From contig NZ_JACHMU010000001.1 in the NCBI RefSeq assembly GCF_014205075.1, positions 1,674,001 through 1,738,000 of the forward strand: a stretch of DNA of 64,000 nucleotides, read 5' to 3'. A program made the position numbers and the translations under genes. The notes below the pieces were generated by a model, which did not search any database, was not told where the DNA came from, and worked only from the letters and a program-made list of their open reading frames with translations. This stretch comes from Microbacterium ginsengiterrae (GTDB lineage Bacteria; Actinomycetota; Actinomycetes; Actinomycetales; Microbacteriaceae). Positions 44,793 through 53,689 of this stretch are shown one piece after another (the stretch's first letter is position 1; each line of letters opens with the position of its first letter).

Positions 44793-44846
44793 CTGCACAG
44801 GTGCCGAAAGTCACGGCCGCGGCCATGACCGATGGCACATGTGCAG
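44793..44846. promoter_or_regulatory. 54-bp dyad midway between the divergent kinase and ABC exporter genes
   Basis: Left arm 44793-44818 and right arm 44821-44846 are inverted copies matching at 20 of 26 positions. Matching blocks are CTGCACA, GTGCC, GTCA and GGCC. The centre (44819-44820) is within one base of the midpoint of the two start codons (44762 and 44875). Likely a cooperative response-regulator site acting on both directions. Confidence 0.6.
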
Positions 44847-44874
44847 GGGGGAGGAAGCGCACAGGCTGGCCGTC

Positions 44875-45624
44875 ATGGATAACGAACGAACGACTCCACT
44901 CGCCGTCGACGCGCGACATCTCGTCAAGCGATATCGCAGGAAGACGGCCGTGAACGACATCAGTCTGCGCATCCCGGTCGGCGACACCTTCGGCATCCTC
45001 GGCACCAACGGAGCAGGGAAGACGACGACGGTCGAGATGCTCGCAGGACTCCGGCGCCCGACAGCAGGGAGCGTGCGCATCCTCGGAATCGACCCTCGTC
45101 GCGACGTCGGCCGGGTGCGGCAGGTCCTCGGCGTGCAGTTGCAGGAGGCGAACCTGCACGATTCTCTGACCGCGCGCGAACTCGTGAACCTCTATCGGAG
45201 CTTCTACGCGAACCCACTGGATGCTGACAGCGCTCTGGCGATGGTCGAGCTGCAGGACAAGGCCCGGACCCGGTTCGCCCGGCTCTCCGGCGGTCAGAAG
45301 CAGCGGTTGTCGATCGCGCTCGCGCTCGTGGGACGACCACGCGTCGTCATGCTCGACGAACTGACGACCGGTCTGGACCCCACGGCGCGGCGCCGGGTGT
45401 GGGCGACCATCGAGTCACTGAAGGAGCAGACGGTGATCCTCATCAGTCATGCGATGGATGAGGTCGAGCGACTCTGCGACAGGATCGCCGTCATCGACGC
45501 CGGACGCGTCATCGCCCAGGGCACTCCGGCGCAGGTGAAGACGCAGGTGTCCGCCGACACCCTCGAGGAGGCGTTCGTGCGTCTGACCGGAAAATCGATC
45601 GTGAACGAGATGGAGAACGCCTGA
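44875..45624 (+). CDS. ABC exporter ATP-binding protein
   Basis: 249 residues from the ATG at 44875. Walker A GTNGAGKTT, signature LSGGQKQRLSIALAL, Walker B VVMLDELTTGLDP (Glu-Leu in place of Glu-Pro), switch His in ISHAMDEVE. Antibiotic-type (CcmA/DrrA) family. An ATG at 44743 is rejected because the added residues are not conserved-looking and span the regulatory dyad. It overlaps the permease by one base. Confidence 0.9.
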   Translation: MDNERTTPLAVDARHLVKRYRRKTAVNDISLRIPVGDTFGILGTNGAGKTTTVEMLAGLRRPTAGSVRILGIDPRRDVGRVRQVLGVQLQEANLHDSLTARELVNLYRSFYANPLDADSALAMVELQDKARTRFARLSGGQKQRLSIALALVGRPRVVMLDELTTGLDPTARRRVWATIESLKEQTVILISHAMDEVERLCDRIAVIDAGRVIAQGTPAQVKTQVSADTLEEAFVRLTGKSIVNEMENA

Positions 45625-46409
45625 TGACTGTGACGACCATGCTCCCCGTCATCGCCCGTCGCCCCGGCGCGAAGGCCTGGGCGCGGATGATCCAGACCGA
45701 GGCGCGGATGATCCTCCGTGATCCCGCGAACATCATCATCCCTCTGGCACTTCCCGTGCTACTGCTCGTGATGAACGGTCTGTCGCTGGAGAACCCGAGA
45801 GAGGAGGTGCGCCCGGGAATCACCGTGCTGGACCTCTACGCGGTCCCCGTCGTGCTCAGCCTCGTGGTCACGATCATCGCGGTGATGAACTTCCCCGGTT
45901 ACCTCGCCACCTACCGGAAGACGCGAGTGCTCCGGCGCCTGGCGGTCACACCGGCCTCACCGGCGATGGTGCTCATCGCGCAGATCGTCGTCAGCTTCCT
46001 CCAGATGGTGTGCGGCATCGTCATCGCCTGCGGGATCGCGATCGTCTTCTTCGGTGCCCGGCTGCCGCAGGATCTGCCCATGGCTGTGCTCGTCCTCCTC
46101 GCCCTGTGCACGGCGATGTACGCGGTCGGGATGATCGTGGCATCGGTGGCACCGACGCCCAATGCCGCCGCGGCCATCGGACTGGTCGCCTTCTTCGGGA
46201 TGGCCGCGCTCGGGGGCATGTTCGGGCCGGCGGACAACCTGCCGCCGCAGTTGTCCGAGATCGGTTCATGGCTGCCGTTCGGCGCTGCGGTCGAGGCCTT
46301 CCAGGCGACCTGGCAGGGCGAACAGGTGAGCCTGCAGAACTGGGCGAGCCTCGCTGCGACGACGATCCTCGGGATCGGTGTCGCCGCGGCACTGTTCCGC
46401 TGGGAGTGA
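45624..46409 (+). CDS. ABC-2 type exporter permease
   Basis: 261 residues, six predicted helices: LALPVLLLVMNGL, a long SLVVTIIAVMNFPGYLATYR, then four more. FRKTRVLRRLAVTPAS-like loop (YRKTRVLRRLAVTP) is typical of ABC-2 permeases. With the ATPase it should export a drug, peptide or lipid under the control of the adjacent two-component system. Confidence 0.88.
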   Translation: MTVTTMLPVIARRPGAKAWARMIQTEARMILRDPANIIIPLALPVLLLVMNGLSLENPREEVRPGITVLDLYAVPVVLSLVVTIIAVMNFPGYLATYRKTRVLRRLAVTPASPAMVLIAQIVVSFLQMVCGIVIACGIAIVFFGARLPQDLPMAVLVLLALCTAMYAVGMIVASVAPTPNAAAAIGLVAFFGMAALGGMFGPADNLPPQLSEIGSWLPFGAAVEAFQATWQGEQVSLQNWASLAATTILGIGVAAALFRWE

Positions 46410-46412
46410 GCG

Positions 46413-46451
46413 GCTCGGGTGTGCATCCTCCAGGCGGATGTACACCCGAGC
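46413..46451 (+). terminator. hairpin after the ABC exporter operon
   Basis: GCTCGGGTGTGCATCC and GGATGTACACCCGAGC pair with one mismatch around a seven-base loop, four bases after the permease stop. There is no T run, so it may act as a non-canonical terminator or stabiliser. Confidence 0.5.
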
Positions 46452-46544
46452 GGGTGCCCGGTCAACCCTTCTCCGCAGATCCGTGAGCAGGAGTAGAAAT
46501 GCTCAGGGATCCGGTGAGGGTCCTTCTCAGAGGGAGGATCGCGC

Positions 46545-48047
46545 ATGTCATCACCGGCGGCGAAGGTCAAAGAAGTCATGTCACTCGTTCCGGCGCGGAT
46601 GGACCGACTGCCGTGGTCCCGGTTCCACTGGCTGATCGTCGTCGGATTGGGATTCTCGTGGATTCTCGACGGCCTGGAGGTGCAGATCGTCGCGGCGAAC
46701 GGGTTCGCCAAGACGCTCGACATGGGCGCGGTCGAAGTGGGCATGGCCGGCACCTTCTACCTGCTCGGTCAGGTCTGCGGCGCTCTCGTGTTCGGCCGGC
46801 TCACCGACAAGCTCGGCCGCAAGAAGCTCTTCCTCATCTCGCTCGCTGTCTACCTGATCGGCAGCGCGATCGCAGGCCTCTCCTTCGCCCCGTGGTTCTT
46901 CTACATCTGGCGGTTCGTCGCCGGCGCCGGGATCGGCGGAGAGTACGCCGCGATCAACTCCGCGATCGACGAGATCATCCCGTCGAAGTACCGCGGACGC
47001 GTCGACATCGCTATCAACGGCACCTACTGGGGCGGCGCGGCGTTGGGAGCGGTCGCGAGCGTGTTCTTCCTCAACACCGACATCTTCGCGCAGGACATCG
47101 GGTGGCGGTTGAGCTTCTTCGTCGGCCCTGTCCTCGGGTTGCTGCTGATCTACATGCGCCGCCACATCCCCGAGAGCCCGCGCTGGCAGATGACCCACGG
47201 CCGTGAGGAGGAGGCCGAGCGCAACGTCTCCGAGATCGAGGATCGCATCCGCAAGGAGGGTGAAGAGATCCCTCCTGTCGACGAGTCGAAGGCGATCACC
47301 GTCAAGGAGTACGGCCGGGTGCCGTTCATGGTCATCGCGAAGGTCCTGTTCAAGCAGTACCCGCGCCGTACGTTCGTCGGGGTGACCATGATGGTCACCC
47401 AGTCGTTCCTCTACAACGCGATCTTCTTCACGTACGCGCTCGTCCTGGAGAACTTCTACGACACTCCTCCGGCGTCGGCCGGAACGTACTTCATCGTCTT
47501 CGCCGTCGGCAACCTCACCGGTGCGCTCGTGCTCGGACACTTCTTCGACACGTGGGGCCGCAGGCGGATGCTGTTCGGCACGTACGTCATGGCCGGTCTC
47601 ATCCTGCTCGTGAGCGCCTTCCTCTTCAACGCCGGCGTCCTCAACGCGACGACGCAGACGATCTTCTGGTGCGCCTCGTTCTTCTTCGCGTCGGCCGGCG
47701 CATCCGCTGCCTACCTGACGGTCAGCGAGATCTTCCCGCTCGAGCTGCGCAGCCAGGTGATCTCCTACGTCTTCTCGATCGGACAGGCCGTCGGCGCGAT
47801 CGCGCCCACGCTGTACGGGTCGTTCATCGGCGACGGCACCGACCGCACCCCGTTGTTCTGGGGCTACGTGCTCGGATCGGCCGTGATGATCTTCGGCGGA
47901 GTGATCTGCGGGATCTTCGGCGTCAGCGCCGCGGGCAAGTCGCTGGAGGACATCGCCGACCCGCTCTCGCTCGTCTCCGAAGAGCAGGAGAAGGCAGGGA
48001 AGGGCAAGAGCAAGAAGGCCGAGAGCCCCTCGGCTACGGACGGATGA
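46545..48047 (+). CDS. MFS transporter (sugar-porter/metabolite:H+ type)
   Basis: 500 residues, 12 helices. MFS motif A in GRLTDKLGRKKLF and again in GHFFDTWGRRRMLF; PESPRW motif in HIPESPRWQM, as in sugar porters and aromatic-acid or metabolite symporters. A long central loop (about 205-250) is Glu-rich, and the C-terminus is Lys/Ser-rich. GGGAGGA precedes the ATG. A weak TGAGCA/TGCTCA inverted repeat lies upstream (46484-46505). The last 20 bases of the gene form the left end of a 60-bp repeat that recurs at 57584. Confidence 0.88.
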   Translation: MSSPAAKVKEVMSLVPARMDRLPWSRFHWLIVVGLGFSWILDGLEVQIVAANGFAKTLDMGAVEVGMAGTFYLLGQVCGALVFGRLTDKLGRKKLFLISLAVYLIGSAIAGLSFAPWFFYIWRFVAGAGIGGEYAAINSAIDEIIPSKYRGRVDIAINGTYWGGAALGAVASVFFLNTDIFAQDIGWRLSFFVGPVLGLLLIYMRRHIPESPRWQMTHGREEEAERNVSEIEDRIRKEGEEIPPVDESKAITVKEYGRVPFMVIAKVLFKQYPRRTFVGVTMMVTQSFLYNAIFFTYALVLENFYDTPPASAGTYFIVFAVGNLTGALVLGHFFDTWGRRRMLFGTYVMAGLILLVSAFLFNAGVLNATTQTIFWCASFFFASAGASAAYLTVSEIFPLELRSQVISYVFSIGQAVGAIAPTLYGSFIGDGTDRTPLFWGYVLGSAVMIFGGVICGIFGVSAAGKSLEDIADPLSLVSEEQEKAGKGKSKKAESPSATDG

Positions 48048-48087
48048 TTTCGGTGTGCGGAGTCAGGTACTGACGCAGCAGCCACGG
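48028..48087. repeat. 60-bp direct repeat, left copy (island boundary)
   Basis: Identical to 57584-57643 except for T at 48048 against C at 57604. It covers the end of the MFS gene and, read on the minus strand, the last codons of the PIG-L protein (RQYLTPHTEIIRP), which here are a detached fragment with no gene body. The aldolase stop codon lies two bases inside the island from this copy. Confidence 0.9.
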
Positions 48088-48089
48088 CT

Positions 48090-48851
48090 CTACTGGGTAC
48101 CTGCGAGACCTGCCCGGCGCTCGCGGAAGTCCGGGCGGTCGAAGTATGACGCGATCGTGGCGGCATCCAACGGTGCGACACCGCCTGCCGCACGCGCTCC
48201 CAGACGTACGCGCGCGCTCTTGACGGCCATCAGCGAGATGGCCTCAACGCCGGCCGCAGTGTCGGAGATCGCGACGATGCCGTGGTTGCCCAGCAAGACG
48301 AGCGATGGCAGCTCGCCATGCTCCGTGACGTACTCGCCCAAGAGATCCAGGAAGACCCGGCCGAGTTCCATGCCCGGCTGCGCGTAGGGGACGAACAGCG
48401 GGCGTCCGAGAATCATGTACTCCTCGGAGTACACCGGCAATGCGAACGATGTCTCGGCCTCTGCGCTTGCCAACAGCGCCACGACATCCGTGGGGTGCGT
48501 GTGCGCGACGTACCTCTTCGGCCCGAACGCCCTGACGGCGACATGCACGAGTGACTCGATCGATGCCCTGATCCCGGTCGCCGCCGTGAGCGCAGTCGTC
48601 AGGTCGTCCTGACTCATGCCCGGGTCGCGCAGGATGCGCAGAAGCTCCTCCTGATCGACAGCGACGAACGTGTCAGCCGTCGCGTCCGCCATCGAAGACC
48701 CAGAGGCCTTCACGACGAGCGTCCTGTCGTCGATCTGCTCACTCGTGTTCCCCTCAGCCAGGATCACGAGGTCCCGCTCCGGGAGGCCGAGGCGGCGGGT
48801 GAGTTCGATCAGCTCCGCGCTGACGAGGTTCGGGCTGACGCGAGCGTTCAT
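48090..48851 (-). CDS. class II aldolase/adducin family protein
   Basis: 253 residues from the ATG at 48851, which has AGGAAAGAG upstream. An ATG at 48884 that overlaps the kinase stop (ATGA) is the alternative, adding eleven residues. Metal-binding histidines in YVAHTHPTD and LGNHGIVA, and AEGNTSEQ near the start. Such enzymes cleave ketose-phosphates to dihydroxyacetone phosphate and an aldehyde, or decarboxylate related acids. Last gene of the island operon and the probable final step of its pathway. Confidence 0.85.
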   Translation of the reverse strand: MNARVSPNLVSAELIELTRRLGLPERDLVILAEGNTSEQIDDRTLVVKASGSSMADATADTFVAVDQEELLRILRDPGMSQDDLTTALTAATGIRASIESLVHVAVRAFGPKRYVAHTHPTDVVALLASAEAETSFALPVYSEEYMILGRPLFVPYAQPGMELGRVFLDLLGEYVTEHGELPSLVLLGNHGIVAISDTAAGVEAISLMAVKSARVRLGARAAGGVAPLDAATIASYFDRPDFRERRAGLAGTQ

Positions 48852-48880
48852 GCGTGCTGGTCTCTTTCCTGCGGTGGGGG

Positions 48881-50290
48881 TCATCGGGGGGCGTATCGTT
48901 TGGGTGCAACCGTGCGCGCCGCGACGGCGCGAAGGTCATCCAGCGTTCCACTCAGTTCACCCATCGCGCGGGCCTGCACGAGGATGTTGCCGAGTGCCGT
49001 CGATTCGTCAGCGCCGGCGAACACCGGCACACCGGCACGCGCGGCCAGCTGTTGACACAGCAACGCGTTGCGCGAGCCGCCGCCGACGATATGGATGCGG
49101 GCGAGCGTCTGGCCGGTGAGAGAGGTGGACTCCAGCGCTGCGTCGGCGAACGACTGCGCGAGGGAATCGATGATGCAACGCGCGGTCTCGGCCATTCCGA
49201 CGGGCATAGGCAGCCCGCGCTCCGCGCACCATGCGGCGATCCGCGCCGGCATGTCACCTGGCGTCTGAAAGACGGGATCGTCGACGTCGACAACGGCGAG
49301 TCGGCGGTCGACCGTCCCCGCAGCGGCGAGCAACGACAGCAGATCGACGGGGCCGCGCTCAGTCTCCCACAGTCGGATGGACTCACTCAGCATCCACAAG
49401 CCCATGCCGTTGCGCATCAGGAGGTGGCGGCCGTCGATGCCCGACTCGTTCGTGAAACCCGCCGTCCGAGACCGTTCGGTGAGCACCGGTTCGTCTCGCT
49501 CCACCCCGACCAGCCCCCACGTTCCGCAGGAGACGAACGCGGAGCCTTCTCCTGTCATCGGGATCGCGGCCACCGCGGACGCCGTGTCGTGGGCGCCGAC
49601 TGCCACGACCTCGACCGACGTGCCGATGGCCTCTGCGACCTCGGCCGTGGCGGCGCCGAGAGAGGTGCCGGGAGGGACGATGGGCGGCAGAAGAGTCGCA
49701 TCTGTCTCTGCGGCCTGCAGCAGTCGAGCGTCCCACTCGCCCGTGCGAGCATTCATCAGCGAGGTCGTCGAGGCGATCGTGCGCTCCGCGATGCGCTCAC
49801 CGCTGAGCCAGTACGTGAACAGATCAGGCATCAGCAGAGCTGTGTCGGCACACTCGATCGCGCCTTCGGACGCGTCGGATGCCAGCTGATAGATCGTGTT
49901 GATCGGCAGCGAATGGGTCCCCGCGATGGCGTAGATCTCGGCGGCCGCCACGCGCGCGTGCACGCGATCGACCTGCTCCAACGTGCGCTCGTCGCGGTAA
50001 TGCACGGGGTTGCTCAGCATCCGCCCGCGACGGAAGAGTCCGTAGTCCACCCCCCAGGTATCGGTTGCGACCGAGAGCAGTCCGCGGTCCGCTCGCACCG
50101 CGTCGCGCAAGTGGGTGATGGCGCTGTCCCACAGGGAGAGCACGTCCCAATGCATGCGTCCGCCGATCGTGACAGGTGAGTTGGCGAACCGCCCCGCCTC
50201 GCGCATACGGACGCGACCCGACTCCAGCTCTCCGATGATCACCCGCCCGCTCGTGGCGCCGAAGTCCAGCGCCGCGAAGCTCGGATTCAT
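48881..50290 (-). CDS. FGGY family carbohydrate kinase (rhamnulokinase-like paralogue)
   Basis: 469 residues. ALDFGATSGRVIIGE, ATDTWGVDYGLFRRG, CGTWGLVGVERDEP and HIVGGGSRNALLCQQLAA align with RhaB of the rhamnose operon, so the two are paralogues, but differences are spread throughout. It probably phosphorylates a different ketose, or a related deoxy sugar, imported by the island's ABC system. The start at 50290 overlaps the GATase-like gene (ATGA). Confidence 0.88.
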   Translation of the reverse strand: MNPSFAALDFGATSGRVIIGELESGRVRMREAGRFANSPVTIGGRMHWDVLSLWDSAITHLRDAVRADRGLLSVATDTWGVDYGLFRRGRMLSNPVHYRDERTLEQVDRVHARVAAAEIYAIAGTHSLPINTIYQLASDASEGAIECADTALLMPDLFTYWLSGERIAERTIASTTSLMNARTGEWDARLLQAAETDATLLPPIVPPGTSLGAATAEVAEAIGTSVEVVAVGAHDTASAVAAIPMTGEGSAFVSCGTWGLVGVERDEPVLTERSRTAGFTNESGIDGRHLLMRNGMGLWMLSESIRLWETERGPVDLLSLLAAAGTVDRRLAVVDVDDPVFQTPGDMPARIAAWCAERGLPMPVGMAETARCIIDSLAQSFADAALESTSLTGQTLARIHIVGGGSRNALLCQQLAARAGVPVFAGADESTALGNILVQARAMGELSGTLDDLRAVAARTVAPKRYAPR

Positions 50291-51039
50291 CCGCGACGGC
50301 CTTCGGCGAGCCATTCGACCAGGTTGCACCACATGGTTGCGGACCCGCTCCAGGCCAGAAACTCCGGCGGCAGCCAATGTGGGCCCATATCGCTCGTGAA
50401 CGCAGCGACCCGCCCAGCGCCTTCGTCGTCGACGAGGAGAAGCGGGTGCGCGCCCGCTTCGACCAGTACCTCTGCCCCGGGGCGCGGCCGAACCCTGTGA
50501 TGACCGAGAATGTGCGGCCAGTGCGGATCCAGCCCGTGGGTGATCGCGTGCTGAGCGACGACGCGCGGCTGCTCCCCCTGCGGGGTCTCTTCTCGGTCGT
50601 CGCCGATCTCCATCTCGACAGGGAGGATGTCGGCGAGCGCTGTTCCGCGGTAATTCGCTTTCCCTTCGATCCCCTGGAAGCTGAGATACCCACCGACCAT
50701 CAGCAGAGCACCGCCGTCGCGGACCCAGTCGACCAGGAGCTGCAGCCGGTTCGGAAAGCGCTCTCCGCGGGAGAAGACGCCGTCCGGCAAGAGCAGGGTG
50801 TTCGACCCGATATCGCTGAGCACGACCACATCGATGTCGGCGAGAGCCGCGCGATCGGACGGGAACCGTTCGGCCGCGACATGGTTGGGCTGGAACTCGA
50901 CAGCGTGACCGCGTGTCTCGAGGGCGCTGATGAAGTCGGCTGCACCTTCACCGTACGACGAAGTGGTGAAGGTGTCGAAGCCCTTGGTGTGGATGGTGGT
51001 GGTCGACCATGATTCGCCCGCCAGCAGGACCTGTGCCAT
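50287..51039 (-). CDS. putative glutamine amidotransferase-like protein (class I GATase-like fold)
   Basis: 250 residues. Opens with VLLAGESWSTTTIHTKGFDTF and has a central GGALLMVGGYLSFQG. In related proteins (Pfam family of putative glutamine amidotransferases, near ThuA) this stands where a nucleophile elbow would be; here the elbow reads VGGYLSF, with no cysteine, so a glutaminase role is unlikely. ThuA-like proteins are frequent in sugar loci and have been linked to keto-sugar metabolism. Function here is unknown. Confidence 0.72.
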   Translation of the reverse strand: MAQVLLAGESWSTTTIHTKGFDTFTTSSYGEGAADFISALETRGHAVEFQPNHVAAERFPSDRAALADIDVVVLSDIGSNTLLLPDGVFSRGERFPNRLQLLVDWVRDGGALLMVGGYLSFQGIEGKANYRGTALADILPVEMEIGDDREETPQGEQPRVVAQHAITHGLDPHWPHILGHHRVRPRPGAEVLVEAGAHPLLLVDDEGAGRVAAFTSDMGPHWLPPEFLAWSGSATMWCNLVEWLAEGRRG

Positions 51040-51056
51040 GTCGTCTCCTCAACCGG

Positions 51057-51620
51057 TCAGAACGCCAGTCCGCGCGGCTCCGGTCCGAGCGCAGCCTCAC
51101 GTGGATGAGGCACGCTGTACCCGTTGGCGCGGTAGGCCTCGTAGTCGAATCCTTCGCATTCGTCGTATCCGATCCGGTGGTACTCCTCGAAGCCGTCCCA
51201 GTCCTCATACCCGGCGCCGAACGCGTTGTCCAGGAACGCATCCGCCATGGCCTTGCCCAGGCGCGGGGCGATGAAGAAACCGCCCATCGCAAGCAGGTTG
51301 GCGTTGTTCGCCGTCGAGGCGCGCTTGGCCGCCGGCACGCTTTCGCATACCGCGGCATGCACGTGTGGGCACTTGCTCGCCGCGATGTGGATTCCCATGC
51401 CGGAACCGCAGAACGCGAGGGCCTTCTCGTACTCGCGTTCGGCGATCTTCGAGCCCAGCATGAACCCCACACGGTGGTACATGGGGGTGTCGTCCTTGGA
51501 TGGCGTCACGTCCTCGACGGTCCACCCGCGTTCCTCGAGGTGCTTCTTCACCGCCTCCTTGAGCGGGAAGCCCGCGAAATCAGCTCCCACGACGACATGG
51601 CGGTCCTTGACGAGTCTCAT
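51057..51620 (-). CDS. RpiB/LacA/LacB family sugar-phosphate isomerase
   Basis: 187 residues; start at 51620 overlaps the permease stop and has AAAGGAA upstream. Core RpiB features: VVVGADFAGFPLKE (Phe replaces the His of the usual DHAG), catalytic Cys71 in FCGSGMGIHIAA, and ANNANLLAMGG. A C-terminal extension of about 45 residues, rich in Tyr, Glu and Asp, goes beyond ordinary RpiB (about 150). It likely interconverts an aldose- and ketose-phosphate in the island pathway. Confidence 0.82.
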   Translation of the reverse strand: MRLVKDRHVVVGADFAGFPLKEAVKKHLEERGWTVEDVTPSKDDTPMYHRVGFMLGSKIAEREYEKALAFCGSGMGIHIAASKCPHVHAAVCESVPAAKRASTANNANLLAMGGFFIAPRLGKAMADAFLDNAFGAGYEDWDGFEEYHRIGYDECEGFDYEAYRANGYSVPHPREAALGPEPRGLAF

Positions 51621-52660
51621 GACTGAGTTCCTTTCCATCGCAGCAGCCTCATGAGGTTGCCGCGTTTGTCCCACTGGTTGACGACGATCACGAGCAGCAG
51701 CACGCCACCCCAGATGAGCGGTCGGTAGAAGTTGCTGATGTTGGGGAAGGTGTTCAGCAGCGACGAGAGCACCTGCAGCACGACCACGGCCAGGATCACC
51801 CCGGTGAGTCGCCCGGAACCGCCGTTCGGGTTGATCCCTCCGAGCACGACGATGAGGACCGCCAGCAGTGTGTACGTGGAACCGTAGTCGGCTTTCGCGG
51901 AGTTGTAGTTCGCGAGCATCACGAGGCCGGCCGCGCTGGCCAGGATTCCGGAGAGCATGTACGTGCGGATGATGAGACTGGTCGTCTTCAGCCCGCTGAA
52001 GTTGGCGGCAGTCTCGTTGGAACCGAGCATGTAGAGCTTCGTGCCGAACGCGGTCTTGGTCATGAGGAGCCCGATGAGCGCAGCGACGACGACGAAGATG
52101 ACCAGTGGCATCGGGATGCCCGCGACTCGGGCGGCCATCACCTCCGCGTACTGCGGAGGCAGACCACTGATCGGTTTCCCCGCGCTGATGATGATGGCGA
52201 CGCCGGTGAACAGCTCGAAGGTGCCGAGAGTGACGAGGATCGCGGGGATCCTCACCTTGGCCACGAGGAAACCGTTGAACGCGCCGGCCGCGGCACCGAG
52301 GACGAGCGAGAACACGATCGCGCAGACGACGGCGAGATGGCCCTGGCCGGCATCCGCTCCGGTGGGGGCGATGGCCAGCATCAGTGAAGCGCTCCCGATG
52401 GCGGTCATGTTGGCGACGCCCACGACGGAGAGATCGATCCCTCCGAGAATCATGGTGAGCATCACGCCGAGTGCCATCAGCGCGAACTCCGGGAACTGGA
52501 CGGCCATCGACTGCCAGGTCGCCGGGCCGAAGAAATACTGCGGCTTCATCACAGCGAAGAAGATCAGCAGCAAGGCCAGTACTGCGGCCAGCCGGACGAC
52601 GTGCTGGTCGCGCAGCACAGCAAGCCTCGGTCGGGGAGAGGTGGTGCCTGTGGAGTACAT
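51617..52660 (-). CDS. sugar ABC transporter permease (island, second)
   Basis: 347 residues, BPD_transp_2 family, about ten helices; GVMLTMILGGIDLSVVGVAN and VVLGGINPNGGSGRLTGV are the conserved permease motifs. Precedes the isomerase with a four-base overlap. Pairs with the permease at 52675. Confidence 0.88.
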   Translation of the reverse strand: MYSTGTTSPRPRLAVLRDQHVVRLAAVLALLLIFFAVMKPQYFFGPATWQSMAVQFPEFALMALGVMLTMILGGIDLSVVGVANMTAIGSASLMLAIAPTGADAGQGHLAVVCAIVFSLVLGAAAGAFNGFLVAKVRIPAILVTLGTFELFTGVAIIISAGKPISGLPPQYAEVMAARVAGIPMPLVIFVVVAALIGLLMTKTAFGTKLYMLGSNETAANFSGLKTTSLIIRTYMLSGILASAAGLVMLANYNSAKADYGSTYTLLAVLIVVLGGINPNGGSGRLTGVILAVVVLQVLSSLLNTFPNISNFYRPLIWGGVLLLVIVVNQWDKRGNLMRLLRWKGTQS

Positions 52661-52674
52661 GTTCGATTCCGTTC

Positions 52675-53688
52675 TCAGACCAGCGCCGCGGAGCGCTTGC
52701 GGGAACGACGTGTCAACTGGACGGCAGATATTCCGGTGCCGACGATGATGAGTACGCCGAGTGCGAATCCCTGCCAGAAAGTGGGGATGCCGACGAGGAT
52801 CATGCTGTTCTGCACGATGACGATCAGAAGAGTGCCCAGCATCGCGCCGGTGAGGGTTCCTGTCCCGCCGGTGATCGCGGTCCCACCGAGGACGACCGCG
52901 GCGATGACCATCAGCTCCATACCGAGGAGGTTGGTGGGGTGCATCTGCTCCATCATGCTGGTGCGGACGAGCCCTGCGATGGCGGCGGTCATTCCGACGA
53001 TGACGTACAGCCAGAACTTGATGCGGCGGACGTTGAACCCGGCTCGAGAAGCGGCGCTCTCATCGCCACCGATCGCGTAGATGCCGCGCCCGAACTTCGT
53101 GTAGCGCAGAAGCAGGAAGGCGCCGACGACGACCGCGATTAGCAGCAGGAACGACACCGGCATGTTCGAGGTCAATCCCGAAGCGGGGTTCGTTGCGACG
53201 AAGAGCGTCGCGCGACCGAACTCGCTCATCCCGGCGGGGATGTTCGGGATCTGCACCGACCCGAGCGCACCTTGCATGAATCCCGAGAAGACGTTGGCCG
53301 TGCCGAGCGTGATGATCAGCACCGGTACGGCGATCCGGGATGTGAACAGGCCGTTGAACGCACCCAGAATTGCCCCGAACGCGATCGCGAGGAGGAACGG
53401 GAGCCACACCCCGCCGCTCCAGCCGGCGTCCACGAGGATCCGAGTGGTCGCGTACACGGCGAGCGATGCCAGCGCCGGAAAGGACACGTCGATGCCGCCC
53501 GAGACGAGAACGAGGAACGCTCCCACCGCGAAGATTCCGGGGACGACCATCGCGTTCGCGAGGTCGACGATGTTGTTCGCGCTGAAGAACTGCCCGCTGC
53601 GGGCCTGGATGATGAGGCTCAGCGCGACGATCACGAGAAGCAGATAGAACTCGTTCGCCCGCAGCATCCGGTGGATGAGACTCTGCAC
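52675..53688 (-). CDS. sugar ABC transporter permease (island, first)
   Basis: 337 residues from the GTG at 53688, chosen for AAGGGAG six bases upstream; an ATG at 53712 lies within the ATPase gene. VLVSGGIDVSFPALASL and VLGGTAITGGTGTLTGAML motifs, about nine helices. Same family as its neighbour and the rhamnose permeases. Confidence 0.86.
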   Translation of the reverse strand: MQSLIHRMLRANEFYLLLVIVALSLIIQARSGQFFSANNIVDLANAMVVPGIFAVGAFLVLVSGGIDVSFPALASLAVYATTRILVDAGWSGGVWLPFLLAIAFGAILGAFNGLFTSRIAVPVLIITLGTANVFSGFMQGALGSVQIPNIPAGMSEFGRATLFVATNPASGLTSNMPVSFLLLIAVVVGAFLLLRYTKFGRGIYAIGGDESAASRAGFNVRRIKFWLYVIVGMTAAIAGLVRTSMMEQMHPTNLLGMELMVIAAVVLGGTAITGGTGTLTGAMLGTLLIVIVQNSMILVGIPTFWQGFALGVLIIVGTGISAVQLTRRSRKRSAALV

Positions 53689-53689
53689 G

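Noticed and set aside
44743..44874. Upstream extension of the ABC ATPase to an ATG at 44743
   Set aside because: The extra residues have no ABC-family similarity and would place coding sequence across the regulatory dyad and into the divergent kinase gene.
46484..46505. TGAGCA-N10-TGCTCA inverted repeat upstream of the MFS gene
   Set aside because: Six-base arms alone are weak evidence for an operator and no regulator gene is adjacent.
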